From contig JAUIJL010000001.1 of assembly GCA_030431255.1 (NCBI GenBank), positions 310,001 through 374,000 on the forward strand: a stretch of 64,000 nucleotides of DNA, in the 5' to 3' direction. The notes below the pieces were generated by a model. That model did no database searches. It was given only the letters and a program-made list of their open reading frames with translations, and was not told the DNA's origin. This document shows, piece by piece, positions 18,763-27,735 of the stretch (within the stretch, counting starts at the first letter, position 1; each line of letters starts with the position of its first letter). A program made the translations under genes and the position numbers. The stretch comes from Thermoanaerobaculia bacterium. Its GTDB lineage: Bacteria; Acidobacteriota; Thermoanaerobaculia; Multivoradales; J023.

Positions 18763-19089
18763 ATGATCGAGCTCATTTTCCTCGTCGTTTCCCTATCCGC
18801 ATTTCAAGAAACCGCGAGACGTCGAGGTCTGAAGGGTTGGCCCTTCATCACCGTCGCTCTGGTTGGATTTCTTGTCTTCGGCAACCTCGCCATGTCGGTC
18901 TTCGGCATGGGCCCCCATTTTTTCTTCTCTTGGGGTTGGTTGGGCTTGACCTATCTATCGATATTTCTATTCGGTGGCCTGGGCAGATCCTTTCGGGAGA
19001 CATGGAATTGCCCGGAATGCCGGCTCTTCAATGGGCCGAGCACGATTGTTTGCCCTTGTGGTTTTAGGCCCGATGCAGGCTCGGTGTAG
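18763..19089 (+). CDS. Small membrane protein with C-terminal zinc ribbon
   Basis: AAGGAA precedes the ATG at good spacing. The 108-residue protein has about three hydrophobic segments (IELIFLVVSLSAF, WPFITVALVGFLVFGNLAM and FFFSWGWLGLTYLSIFLFGGLG). A compact cysteine cluster follows, CPEC-x10-CPC, typical of a cytoplasmic zinc ribbon. It is transcribed away from the helical-repeat gene and stops 5 bases before the end of the convergent cytochrome gene. The role is unknown; similar small proteins are often annotated as hypothetical. Confidence 0.65.
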   Translation: MIELIFLVVSLSAFQETARRRGLKGWPFITVALVGFLVFGNLAMSVFGMGPHFFFSWGWLGLTYLSIFLFGGLGRSFRETWNCPECRLFNGPSTIVCPCGFRPDAGSV

Positions 19090-19094
19090 CACTG

Positions 19095-22000
19095 TCAGGG
19101 TAGCGGCGAGGTGGGTCCGGTCCGGACGGGAGCCGCATGGACGGCTCCGCCTCGGACCGTTTCGGAGCTCCTTCGTGACTCCATGCCTCCTTGTGGCTCA
19201 CTGCTCGGCTCTGGGCTCCCCAAGGACACTTCCACCGTCGCCCCGACTTGCAGTCGCCAATCCTTGATCGGCGATTCCCGATCCTGGGTGTTGAGACGGC
19301 TGGCCAGGAAGTAGAGCCGTTGGATGTCGTCGAATTGGGTTTCGGGCACGGCGGCTTGGAAGCGTTGCATGAGGTAGTAGGGCGGAATCGCTTGGTAGAA
19401 GAGGGAGACGCGCACGGAGTCGGCCCGTTGGGCGGTTTCTTCGTCGAGAGTGATGCGGTAGGCCACCACGTCGGCGCCGGTGAGGGCCGGGTCGTAATAA
19501 TACGGATCGTCGGCGGCGTTGCCCCTGGCTTTGGTTTCCTCGGCGTAGGGGCCGTCGGGACGCCAGCCTCGGCCCCGCAGCCGGTTGTCTTTCAGGTGCT
19601 CGTCGAGCTCGAGGAAGCTGGTGGTGATTTGATCCTCGGAGTTTTTCACCAGCTCCTCGTAGATCTGGACCTGGTAGTCGCCGGTGATCTCCTCGTAATG
19701 GGGTTGGTAGTTGGTGCCCAGGCGAGGATCCTCGATCAGGAATTCCGTGGGCAGAGGCGTGCCGCCGTGGTCGACGATGACGCCGATTTCGTTGGTCTCG
19801 CCGGAGGCGAAGAGGGTGCGCCCCAGGTCGTCGAGGATCTCGAAACGGATGAAGGCTCGGCGGAATCCCACGCCGGAGGGGAAGAAATGCCCCGCCAAGT
19901 TGGCCACGCCGACTTCGGCGTAAACGGTGTTGCCGTTTTTCGAGACGTTGGCGACCTCGACCTCCACGGATTCGTGTTTCGCCAGCTGTAGACCGGATTG
20001 TTGGGCAGTGACCAGGGATTGTTGGGTGCCGACCATGTAGTCGGATTGCATGATGCCGAGCACCAGTGGGAATTGACGGAACATTTCGAGACCGAAGAGG
20101 TTGATGCCGGCCAACATGTGGCGAGCGAATTCCGGCCGTTTCTTGAGGGTCAGATCCTCGTTGGGCAGGGCGCGAGGCATGTAGGGAAAGTCGCCGCCGA
20201 CGGTGGATGCCTCAATGTTGGCGATACGCGGGCTCAGCTGCTTTTCCCGTCCGTCGGAGAGGTGGTACGTGTTGGGCATGTGGCAGGTCTGGCACGACTC
20301 CAGCTGCGGCTCGCCGTATCCCTGACCGGAGAAGACACTGTTGAGCCACTCCAGGTAGGTGGTTTGCTCGAAGCCGGCGCCGATTTGCTCACCGGTTTCG
20401 GCGTCGAGCACGGGCAGGTAGATGGCGTGGCAGGAGCCACACAGCTCGGATTCGAGAGTTTGCTTGCCGAAAACCGGCGTGATGCCGAGGGCGTTTTCCA
20501 TCGGTTTGGGAATCACGTCCTCGAATGGTCCATAGAGCTCGTCGGGCGGTCCGGTGTTGAAGTTGCCGGTGAACGTCTCGGGAGTGCCCAGGCCTTCCTC
20601 GGAGATGTGATGGCAGACGGCGCAGGAGATGCCGTCGCGACCCAGCCCACCGTACATCGCTTGCCCGGATGAGGCCTGCTTCGGGTCGGATCCCGGCCAC
20701 GCGGCCATCATCTCGCGGGTGAAATATTTTTCCTCGGGGTTGTCCAGGTGGAATTGCCGTTGACCCATGGCGCCGTGGCACTTGAGGCAGAGATTGGCGA
20801 TGTAGTCGGCCTTTTGGGGGAAGTACTGCTGCTCGCTCTCGAGCTGGGAATAAAAGATCGGATCCCGGCCGGCCAAACCCATCATCGACGCCTGCCATTC
20901 GCCGTAGGGCGAGACGTTGATTTCGGCGTCGCCGTCGGTGATCTGCATGTTGGGGCGAGTGGAATTCAGGATGGAGGCGTCGTGGCAGCCCTGGCATTGG
21001 TCGGAGGTGATGAAGAGCTGGTCGGCGTTTTCTGTGGACGGCACGTGGTCGTAGGTGCGTGCCGGGAAACGCTTTTTCCACACCGAGTCCCAGGAGACGT
21101 CGTCCCAGGGAGTGAAGCGGGAGAAGGTCTCGGCAAAGAGCGGGTTGGCTTGGTCGAGGGGTGGGGCGTACGGGTTGTCCAAATGCGCAGCGGCGGCGTG
21201 GGAGGCGACGGTTTCGATGTCGCCCTTATGAGGTGTTTTTTCGGCCACGTCCGCCCGGGGCGCGCTGCTCTCGGTTTGGAAGGTGAGCTTGGCGGGAAAG
21301 ACGGTGCCGTCACCCACGACGTTGTCCAAATCTGAAAAGGTGGAGTTGCTGATCGCCGAGGCGTGGCAGTTGATGCAGTAGTAGCCGAATTGGTACGACG
21401 GATAGATGACCTCGCCTGACGTGCCGCCGGTGAAATACTTCGGCGCGGTGGTGGGGCTCTTATCGAACCAATGGCTCGATGGCTCTGCGGGCATGGCTCC
21501 CCAATCCGGTGTGACCGCGGATAGCTCACCGTAAGGCAAGGTGGAGGCTTCGAAGGTGTCACCGTTGGTGAAATCGAACCAATACCAGCCGTCGAAAGAG
21601 GCCGACCGCTTGCGAACCATCACCACCCAGGCGGTGATCGGCAGGTCTTCGGTGATGTTGGTTTTCACCACCCGGGTGCCGCTGCGCTCGCTGACGGGCA
21701 CGGTCGCGGCCAAGGCCTCGACCACTCCGTTCCAGCCCGTGCCCTCTTTGATGATGACCGAGCCGTCGGGCAAGGGTCTATCCGGATAGCCGTCGAGCAT
21801 CCATTGGTAGACCTCGGGTGAATAGTAAATTCGGCAAGGGATGTGGACGCCGTATTGGGAGTCCTTGGAGCCGTCGACGATGTTGCCCGAGGCGTCGACG
21901 GTTACGGTGCCGTTCAAACGGCCGGTGAGACGCCAATATTCGTCGTGCTGCCAGTCGCCGTATTCCTTGGTTTTGAGGTAATGCCAGACCTCTTCGTTGT

Positions 22001-22121
22001 AGGCGACCTGGGCCAAGGGATCCGTCGGAGGCGGGCCGGGGAAGCCATTCGTCGGCGTGCCGCCGGCGAAAAGGATGGAGCTCGTCGAGAAAAGAGTGAG
22101 GAAGAGGACGAGACGTTTCAT
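19095..22121 (-). CDS. Secreted hexaheme c-type cytochrome
   Basis: ATG 22121 is preceded by GGAGG and starts a signal peptide (MKRLVLFLTLFSTSSILFAGG). Six CxxCH haem sites are visible: CINCH (near residue 249), CQGCH (374), CLKCH (444), CAVCH (499), CGSCH (560) and CQTCH (609). The sixth is followed by MPNTYH. The ~400 residues after the last haem are beta-rich (AEVGVANLAGHFFPSGVGFRRAFI...), resembling a cytochrome P460/C554-like accessory domain; this is only a resemblance. It starts 42 bases after the stop of egtB on the same strand, so it may be the last gene of the ergothioneine operon. The electron partner is unknown. Confidence 0.82.
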   Translation of the reverse strand: MKRLVLFLTLFSTSSILFAGGTPTNGFPGPPPTDPLAQVAYNEEVWHYLKTKEYGDWQHDEYWRLTGRLNGTVTVDASGNIVDGSKDSQYGVHIPCRIYYSPEVYQWMLDGYPDRPLPDGSVIIKEGTGWNGVVEALAATVPVSERSGTRVVKTNITEDLPITAWVVMVRKRSASFDGWYWFDFTNGDTFEASTLPYGELSAVTPDWGAMPAEPSSHWFDKSPTTAPKYFTGGTSGEVIYPSYQFGYYCINCHASAISNSTFSDLDNVVGDGTVFPAKLTFQTESSAPRADVAEKTPHKGDIETVASHAAAAHLDNPYAPPLDQANPLFAETFSRFTPWDDVSWDSVWKKRFPARTYDHVPSTENADQLFITSDQCQGCHDASILNSTRPNMQITDGDAEINVSPYGEWQASMMGLAGRDPIFYSQLESEQQYFPQKADYIANLCLKCHGAMGQRQFHLDNPEEKYFTREMMAAWPGSDPKQASSGQAMYGGLGRDGISCAVCHHISEEGLGTPETFTGNFNTGPPDELYGPFEDVIPKPMENALGITPVFGKQTLESELCGSCHAIYLPVLDAETGEQIGAGFEQTTYLEWLNSVFSGQGYGEPQLESCQTCHMPNTYHLSDGREKQLSPRIANIEASTVGGDFPYMPRALPNEDLTLKKRPEFARHMLAGINLFGLEMFRQFPLVLGIMQSDYMVGTQQSLVTAQQSGLQLAKHESVEVEVANVSKNGNTVYAEVGVANLAGHFFPSGVGFRRAFIRFEILDDLGRTLFASGETNEIGVIVDHGGTPLPTEFLIEDPRLGTNYQPHYEEITGDYQVQIYEELVKNSEDQITTSFLELDEHLKDNRLRGRGWRPDGPYAEETKARGNAADDPYYYDPALTGADVVAYRITLDEETAQRADSVRVSLFYQAIPPYYLMQRFQAAVPETQFDDIQRLYFLASRLNTQDRESPIKDWRLQVGATVEVSLGSPEPSSEPQGGMESRRSSETVRGGAVHAAPVRTGPTSPLP

Positions 22122-22163
22122 AGGGCCTCCGATCATTTTGGGTGGGTCGTTCGGAATGGGAGC

Positions 22164-23507
22164 TCAAGAAGATCCAGCGGCTAGGCGAATGCCGTTGAAG
22201 GCCCAGCGCTGATCCGGGTAAAAGAAATTGCGGTAGGTGAGTCGGGTATGACCCGCGGGGGTCACGCAACATCCGCCCCGCAGCACCCGTTGGTTGCACA
22301 TGAATTTGCCGTTGTACTCGCCGATGGCGCCCTCGTCGGGTCGAAAGCCCGGGTAAGGTCCATAGTCGCTGGACGTCCACTCCCACAGATCGCCGAAGCA
22401 TTGGCGAGGGGCATTTGCGGGCTCGCCGGCGTCTTTGGCGGCGAAAGGGTGTAGCCGTCCGCTGTCGACGAAATGGCCCGTCGGCTCGAGCCCGGCGGCG
22501 GCATGCTCCCACTCGAATTCCGTGGCCAAGCGGGCGCCGGCCCAGCGAGCATAGGCGTCGGCCTCGTAAAAGCTGACGTGGCAAACCGGCGCGTGGGGAT
22601 CCAGGGTGTGGGGGCCATCGAGGGTGTATTCCATGGGCTCGCCGTCGCGTTCGAACCAATAGAGCGGCGCCCGCCAAGCCTGCCGTCGACAGGCCTCCCA
22701 GCCGTCGGAAAGCCAAAGCTCGTGTCGGTCGTAACCGCCGTCGGCGATAAATGCCTGATACTCGCTGTTGGTCACCAAGCGATCGGCGAGCCGGTAGGGC
22801 TCGAGGAAAACCCGATGGCGAGGGCCTTCGTTGTCGAAGCAGAAGCCGTCGAAGAGCGTGCCGTCGGAGGCTGCGCCCGAAAAACCCACGGAGACCACAC
22901 CGGCGTCGTAGTCGATCCAGTTCAAGGGTTTTGCCTCCGGACAGCGCTCGAGCTCACCGTTTCGATAGGCAGGCAGGACGGGATTGCGCGACAGGTTGTA
23001 TTTGAGGTCCATGAGCAGGAGCTCTTGGTGCTGCTGCTCATGGTTCAAACCCAGAGCAAGACGGCATTGGATGTCCGCGCTGTGTTGGGACGGCGGGTTC
23101 TCCAGCAGCTCGGCCATGGCTCGGTCGACGTGGGCGCGGTAAGCGTAAACCTGTTTCACCGTGGGTCGCGAAAGGGCTCCGCGCTCCGGTCGCGGGAAGG
23201 GCGAGCCCACCCCCTGGTAATAGCTGTTGAAGAGATAGGTGAAGAGCGGGTCGAAGGCTTGGTAGCCGTCGACATAGGGCTCCAACAAGAACGTCTCGAA
23301 AAACCAGCTGACGTGGCTCAGATGCCATTTCGCCGGGCTGGCGAAGTCGGCGGTTTGGATCACGTAATCCTCGGTTTCCAAGGGCTCGCACAGAGCCTCG
23401 CTCTGGGACCGAACCCGACGGTAGGCGTCGAGAGCCTTTTTAGGGGTAGGCGGTGACGCTGCGGATTGGGCTCCCACGGATGGGGTGTCGACAAGGCTAG
23501 CGGTCAT
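22164..23507 (-). CDS. egtB: Ergothioneine biosynthesis sulfoxide synthase EgtB
   Basis: EgtB joins a sulfur donor (cysteine or gamma-glutamylcysteine) to hercynine, using a non-haem iron. The N-terminal DinB-like half carries the iron ligands: HLSHVSWFFE and the HX3HXE motif in NHEQQHQELLLMDLKYN. The C-terminal half is an FGE-sulfatase domain with LRGGCCV, WEWTSSDYGPYPGF and YRNFFYP. At 447 residues the length suits the family. The start ATG 23507 is preceded by AAGGAG and overlaps the stop of the ATP-grasp gene as ATGA, so the two are translationally coupled. Whether cysteine or gamma-glutamylcysteine is the donor cannot be read from the sequence. Confidence 0.92.
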   Translation of the reverse strand: MTASLVDTPSVGAQSAASPPTPKKALDAYRRVRSQSEALCEPLETEDYVIQTADFASPAKWHLSHVSWFFETFLLEPYVDGYQAFDPLFTYLFNSYYQGVGSPFPRPERGALSRPTVKQVYAYRAHVDRAMAELLENPPSQHSADIQCRLALGLNHEQQHQELLLMDLKYNLSRNPVLPAYRNGELERCPEAKPLNWIDYDAGVVSVGFSGAASDGTLFDGFCFDNEGPRHRVFLEPYRLADRLVTNSEYQAFIADGGYDRHELWLSDGWEACRRQAWRAPLYWFERDGEPMEYTLDGPHTLDPHAPVCHVSFYEADAYARWAGARLATEFEWEHAAAGLEPTGHFVDSGRLHPFAAKDAGEPANAPRQCFGDLWEWTSSDYGPYPGFRPDEGAIGEYNGKFMCNQRVLRGGCCVTPAGHTRLTYRNFFYPDQRWAFNGIRLAAGSS

Positions 23508-24871
23508 GCCGGTGCTCCTTGGGGCAATGTCGGCTTTGGGTTTTCGGAATCGAGCCATTCGGAGCTCGAGGGCTCAGCCTCCACGGGTCGGAGGTCAAAA
23601 GGCAGCAGCTCCATGCACTGGCGGTGTTTGCTCTCCAGGTCGGCGACGTCGGTGCCGCCGAGGTGCACGAGGGCGATGCGGAATGAGGCCATGTCCTGCA
23701 TGACATCCGACAATCTCCCGCCGGTGCGGGCGCTGATCTCCACCCGCGACTCGGGGAAGCGACGCCGCACCTCGGCGATGTCCGTGGCGCCGGGCACGCT
23801 CACCACCTGTCGGTCTTCGAAGACTCGCTCCACGAAGCTCGCGGCACAGGCGAAGTGTCCCGAGTCGGCGCTGAAGCCCGGATCTCGACCACAGGCCAGA
23901 CGCGCGGCGATCTCGAAGAGATTGGTGCCGTGGACCTTTTCGTAGAGGTCGGCGAAGCCTGAGGCGAGGCGAGGATTGACCTCGATGATCGAGACCCTGT
24001 GGTCGGTCGGGTCGTAGAAAAACTCGATGTTGAACAGCCCTTGGTCATAACCGATGCCGAGCATGAATCGCTCGGCGATGTCGGCCATGCGCCGGCGGGC
24101 TTCGTCGGGCAAAAGGGACGGGGTTTGGAAGCGGGCGAAGCTGATGGTGCCGGGATACATGATCGAGTCGACGATGCCCAAGATTTGGACCTCGCCCTGG
24201 TGGACGAGGCCGTCGAGGGTGCATTGGGTGCCGGTCAGCAGACCTTCGGCGATCAGGTCGTCGGCGTTCCCTTCGAACGGCCCGTCCAATCGGTGGAGCA
24301 AGGCGTTAAAAGCGTCGCGAAAGGGTTTCGGGGGCAAAAGATCCCGACCTTCCTGCCGACGCGTGGCCAGGGCGCGCCAAGTGTTTTCATCGCGGATCTC
24401 CTGGGCAAAGGCGGAAAACCGACCCTTGATGGGTTTGATGAAGAACGGGAAGGGCAGGGGCGGATCACCGATGCCGGACCGGTCGACGGGCAAGCGGGCG
24501 AAGGCGGGTGTGGCGTCCGGCACCAGTCGTCGCTGGGCTTTGCGCGACTCGAGCTTGTGCTGGCAGCGCATCACCGATTCCGGGCTCGGGCCCGGTAGAT
24601 CCAGTGCGTCGGCGTAGAAAGCGGCAAGGGCCGAGCCCGGGTGGTCGAGGGCGCTCACCAAGCCATCGATCCCCTCGCCGCGAAGCCGCTCGACGGAACA
24701 TTCCAGGTGGTCGCCTAGGTCGAAAGAGCTGTCGGCGGCGTAGAGCTTGGATTCGAAAAATGAGGCGTCATCGATGTCATAGCTGATGTCGAATCGACGA
24801 TCGATGCCCGCGCGCTCGATCTCCCGACGCTCGCGCCCGGACGGCGCCACCAGCCGGATCCGCGGGCTCAC
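23504..24871 (-). CDS. ATP-grasp ligase encoded between egtD and egtB
   Basis: The GTG at 24871 overlaps the egtD stop as GTGA and is preceded by a GGGGCGGA purine run; an upstream start would run back into egtD. The 455-residue protein shows the ATP-grasp signature: the ATP-binding Lys in PFFIKPIKGRFS, a long central region, and the metal-binding EVNPRLASGF segment near residue 310-330. The overall form matches carboxylate-amine/thiol ligases of the biotin-carboxylase-like group. In the family, such enzymes join a carboxylate to an amine through an acyl phosphate. Its placement suggests it either makes a thiol substrate such as a gamma-glutamyl or other peptide donor for EgtB, or modifies the product. 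This is inference; the usual EgtA is a GCS2-type ligase, not ATP-grasp. Confidence 0.75.
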   Translation of the reverse strand: MSPRIRLVAPSGRERREIERAGIDRRFDISYDIDDASFFESKLYAADSSFDLGDHLECSVERLRGEGIDGLVSALDHPGSALAAFYADALDLPGPSPESVMRCQHKLESRKAQRRLVPDATPAFARLPVDRSGIGDPPLPFPFFIKPIKGRFSAFAQEIRDENTWRALATRRQEGRDLLPPKPFRDAFNALLHRLDGPFEGNADDLIAEGLLTGTQCTLDGLVHQGEVQILGIVDSIMYPGTISFARFQTPSLLPDEARRRMADIAERFMLGIGYDQGLFNIEFFYDPTDHRVSIIEVNPRLASGFADLYEKVHGTNLFEIAARLACGRDPGFSADSGHFACAASFVERVFEDRQVVSVPGATDIAEVRRRFPESRVEISARTGGRLSDVMQDMASFRIALVHLGGTDVADLESKHRQCMELLPFDLRPVEAEPSSSEWLDSENPKPTLPQGAPA

Positions 24872-25851
24872 GTTCCGCCCCGCAGCAGGTGGACACTGAA
24901 GTAGTCCCGCTCGTCGGTCCACACGTCCAGGGTCGAGAAGCCGGCGCGTGCCGCCAGGTCTCGGAAGCCGTCGAGGGTGTATTTGTAAGAATTTTCGGTG
25001 TGGATCCGTTCACCCTCAACGAAGCTCACCCGATGCCCGGCCACCGTCACCTCGTGAGCGCACGACGCTTCGAGGTGCATTTCGATTCGCCCGAGCTGCT
25101 CATCGTAGAAGGCCACATGGCGGAAGTGGTTGAGATCAAAGTCGGCGTTCGCCAATCGGTTGATGTGGCTCAGCAAGTTTAGATTGAACTCGGCGGTCAC
25201 TCCTTGGGCGTCGTTATAGGCGGCGTTGAGAATGACCGGGTCTTTGCGCAGGTCCACGCCGATGAGCAGCCATCCCCGGGGGGCCACCTTGTGTCGTAAG
25301 TCGGAGAGAAAAGCGAGAGCGCGATCGGGTTCGAAATTTCCGATGGTGGAGCCGGGGTAAAAGGCGGCGAGGTTCAGGTCTTGGAGGGCCTCGGGTAGGG
25401 TCCATGGGCTCGTGTAATCCAGGCAGAGCAGGTGCACGTCGAGCCAGGGAAAGGCCTCCACGAGGTCTTCGCCGGAGGCTCGAAGGAATTCCTTGGAGAT
25501 ATCTATCGACACATAGGCCTGGGGATGCAGGTGCTCTAAGAGCAGGCGGATTTTGGTGGCGTTGCCGCTGCCCAGCTCCAAAATCGCGGCATCGGCACCT
25601 ATTGCAGCGGCCATGTCCGCACCGTAACGCTCAAAGAGCGCAAGCTCGGTGCGGGTCGGGTAGTACTCCGGAAGCTGGGTGATTTGCTCGAAAAGCTGGG
25701 AGCCTCGATGATCGTAGAGGTATTTGGGCGATAGGACTTTCTGGGGTGCGGTCAAGCCGGCGAGGATTTCTGCAGTCCGGTTTCCCGTGTCGGGAGCCAG
25801 ATCATAGAAGGTGAGACTCGGGGCGGTGAGGGTTTCCGGGTCCGTCGGCAT
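24868..25851 (-). CDS. egtD: L-histidine N(alpha)-methyltransferase EgtD
   Basis: EgtD trimethylates histidine to hercynine with S-adenosylmethionine. The start ATG 25851 has GAGGGAG upstream; 327 residues is the normal length. Diagnostic segments are QKVLSPKYLYDHRGSQLFEQITQLPEYYPTRTE at residues near 30-60, the SAM loop ELGSGNATK, FYPGSTIGNF, GVDLRKDPVILNAAYND and the C-terminal HTENSYKYT. It is the first of three overlapping genes with the ATP-grasp enzyme and egtB. I saw no canonical promoter in the 448-base region upstream, which instead contains a short repeat pair. Confidence 0.93.
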   Translation of the reverse strand: MPTDPETLTAPSLTFYDLAPDTGNRTAEILAGLTAPQKVLSPKYLYDHRGSQLFEQITQLPEYYPTRTELALFERYGADMAAAIGADAAILELGSGNATKIRLLLEHLHPQAYVSIDISKEFLRASGEDLVEAFPWLDVHLLCLDYTSPWTLPEALQDLNLAAFYPGSTIGNFEPDRALAFLSDLRHKVAPRGWLLIGVDLRKDPVILNAAYNDAQGVTAEFNLNLLSHINRLANADFDLNHFRHVAFYDEQLGRIEMHLEASCAHEVTVAGHRVSFVEGERIHTENSYKYTLDGFRDLAARAGFSTLDVWTDERDYFSVHLLRGGT

Positions 25852-26299
25852 AGAATCGCTCCCTCGCGATCGGCGAGCCTGAGGGCGCCTAGTCACGTCG
25901 GTCCAAGAGAAGGACGGGTCGCGGTAGTGGGCCCGATGAATAAGAAGATGCTGCCGAAATTCTAGCGATTGCGAACAGAGGACGCAAAGTGGAGTCGATT
26001 TGTGACCAGTCCTTGGATTGGCGTGGCAGGTCTGGGGTTGGTCGGGTCTGTTTTTTTGGGCAGGTGGTGGTCGCGAGCTAGATGGAGCCCTGGTGCCATG
26101 TAGATAGAGTCCTAGTACCATGTAGATAGAGGGTGGGGAGAGACATCTGATTGAACAGATTGAACATCGACATTACCTGCTTGGAAAATCATGGCGTTCT
26201 GCTCGGATTGAACGGTCGAAAGGCGCACCTTCCCTATCCCAAGACTTGAGCGATTTGCTTTCCAACGATGTGAGGCAACCAACGACGAAATAGCCCTGC
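25852..26299. other. 448-base gap upstream of egtD
   Basis: No gene is supported. The gap holds the repeat pair at 26092-26131 described separately and a T-run at 26050-26057. On the minus strand the egtD ribosome binding site is GAGGGAG just above 25851. Confidence 0.4.
26092..26131. repeat. Two REP-like 18-base direct repeats downstream of the RAYT gene
   Basis: GGTGCCATGTAGATAGAG (26092-26109) and AGTACCATGTAGATAGAG (26114-26131) are 16 of 18 identical, 22 bases apart. They differ by a few bases from the GGTGCCAGGTTGATGT family seen at 27513-27594 and 37906-38038 (GGTGCCA-x-GT-x-GAT shared). Located 169 bases past the stop of the transposase-like gene. Confidence 0.5.
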
Positions 26300-27265
26300 T
26301 TATCCAGGCCTCAACGGCTTCAATGTAAGCCCAGCCAATGCCCACGTCGGTTCGACGAACGGCAATCCGGGTGGAAACGTGTTCTGGGGAAACTCGACAT
26401 CGCGCTCGCCGGCTCTCAGGCGCTCAGCCGCCGCGCAGTAGGCGGCCAAGATCAATGAATATGCCTCTTTCATTTCTTGACGCACCTTTTTGCGAAAGGT
26501 GTGGAAAAGCGGTTGTGGGGATTTCTTGAGCTTTCTCGGGTAGTAGTGGGGGTCGCCGGCGAGCACGGCCTTCGCACCCAAGGGAGCAGTGCCGTTGGCG
26601 GCGTGATTTCCCGCGGTTTCTTCTTCGATTTCTCGAATGATGTCCAGGACGAGATCGCGGCGGGACTCCTGGCTCAGATGGGCCCAGCAAGGCAGCGGGG
26701 CGATGGGCAGCTCCAGATGCTCGGTGAAATCCTCAAGGGTGACGCTCTCGTCCCGTCGGCTCGCACGGTAGTAGCCTGAACGGTCGACCCAGATGCCTTT
26801 GAGGGGCTCGCCGGTGATCAAAGCGTCAAGGAAGTTGACACCGGGCCAATCCAGTGGGCTGGACACAAGTCCTTCTTTTGCACCGTGTTGGAGGTGATAG
26901 ACGAGCCGCCGAATTTGGGCCTCGGGCTCTTGGGAGACTTCCGAAGAGTGGTATCGATCGGGAAACGTGCGGGTCTTCCAATCATAAAGGATGCCGGTTT
27001 CGAAAGACAGCTTGCGAGTAAAGTGAGCCATGAAATCGGCCTGAATTTTGACGCTGGGAGCTTGCAGGTGTAGGTGAAAGTGGTTGCTGGCGAAAGCGCC
27101 GCTGTAGATCTCGACCGGATACTTTTCTCGGGCTTTGGCGAGCGCTCCGATAATGATTTGATTAAGACGTGGACTCGGTTTGATCAGGTGGCGGCCCTGG
27201 ATGCACCGATTCATGATCTCGACACCTGCGTTGGGTCGGGTCCAGAGGCGTGGGACCCTAGACAT
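26300..27265 (-). CDS. REP-associated tyrosine transposase (RAYT, Y1/HUH family)
   Basis: The 321-residue protein carries the paired metal-binding histidines of the HUH fold in SNHFHLHLQAPS (residues near 62-73) and the RAYT-type N-terminal segment with RCIQGRHLIKPSP. It also has an RRLVYHLQHGAKEGLV helix that resembles the position of the catalytic-helix motif of the family (YxxxNP-like sequences differ here). RAYTs cut single-stranded REP hairpins and are usually vertically inherited single genes rather than mobile elements. GAGGT precedes the ATG. No terminal inverted repeats or subterminal hairpins of an IS200/IS605 element are visible. Related short repeats on both sides (26092-26131, 27513-27594) and at 37906 support a RAYT/REP relationship. 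Catalytic tyrosine assignment is tentative. Confidence 0.75.
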   Translation of the reverse strand: MSRVPRLWTRPNAGVEIMNRCIQGRHLIKPSPRLNQIIIGALAKAREKYPVEIYSGAFASNHFHLHLQAPSVKIQADFMAHFTRKLSFETGILYDWKTRTFPDRYHSSEVSQEPEAQIRRLVYHLQHGAKEGLVSSPLDWPGVNFLDALITGEPLKGIWVDRSGYYRASRRDESVTLEDFTEHLELPIAPLPCWAHLSQESRRDLVLDIIREIEEETAGNHAANGTAPLGAKAVLAGDPHYYPRKLKKSPQPLFHTFRKKVRQEMKEAYSLILAAYCAAAERLRAGERDVEFPQNTFPPGLPFVEPTWALAGLTLKPLRPG

Positions 27266-27735
27266 GGTACACCTCTGGCCGTGCGATCCACTGAACGCCA
27301 GCCTCGAAGGCTATTCGATTTGCGGCGATACGGATTGTGCTGCTCATGATCGTCTCCTCTGTAGAAGGTTGTGTTTAAAAAGGCATATGCCTCTACTTGA
27401 GGAAGGACGGAGAAACGGCCGGCAATTCTGCAGTGCAGGCACATTGTTCAGAATCTGGGAGGTGTTCGAGCGGGAAGAGCTTCAGAAACAGAACCTCTAA
27501 AACATCCTCTAAGACATCAACCTGGTACCGGGACATAGGCACAGAACCTCCAGAACATCAACCTGGCACCCAGGCTGAACATCAACCTGGTACCAGGAAA
27601 GAGCAGTACGAGGGGAGAGCAGTACCAGGGGAGAGCATTGCGCAAGGCGGTTGTGGTTCGAGGTGTGGGTTTGGTCGCGAGCTTTCGGGGACAGGCCGGA
27701 GCGGGAGCTCAACCGAAACACGGTAACTTGACGGG
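27266..27735. other. 470-base gap with repeat cluster
   Basis: No gene is supported. It contains the three REP-like copies at 27513-27594. It also holds a related purine-rich tandem pair, GAGCAGTAC-x-AGGGGA (around 27600-27635), and two diverged ACAGAACCTC(C/T)-AGAACATC stretches (27487-27516, 27541-27560). Confidence 0.5.
27513..27594. repeat. REP-like repeat cluster, three copies with palindromic core
   Basis: Three copies of (A/G)ACATCAACCTGG(T/C)ACC start at 27513, 27554 and 27578. The last extends to the perfect 12-base palindrome CCTGGTACCAGG, and the middle one to CCTGG-CAC-CCAGG. Read on the minus strand they are GGT(A/G)CCAGGTTGATGT, the same word present six times at 37906-38038. 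Confidence 0.75.

Noticed and set aside
23466-23558. Longer EgtB start at 23558
   Set aside because: ATG 23507 has AAGGAG and overlaps the upstream stop as ATGA; the extra residues would lie inside the ATP-grasp gene.
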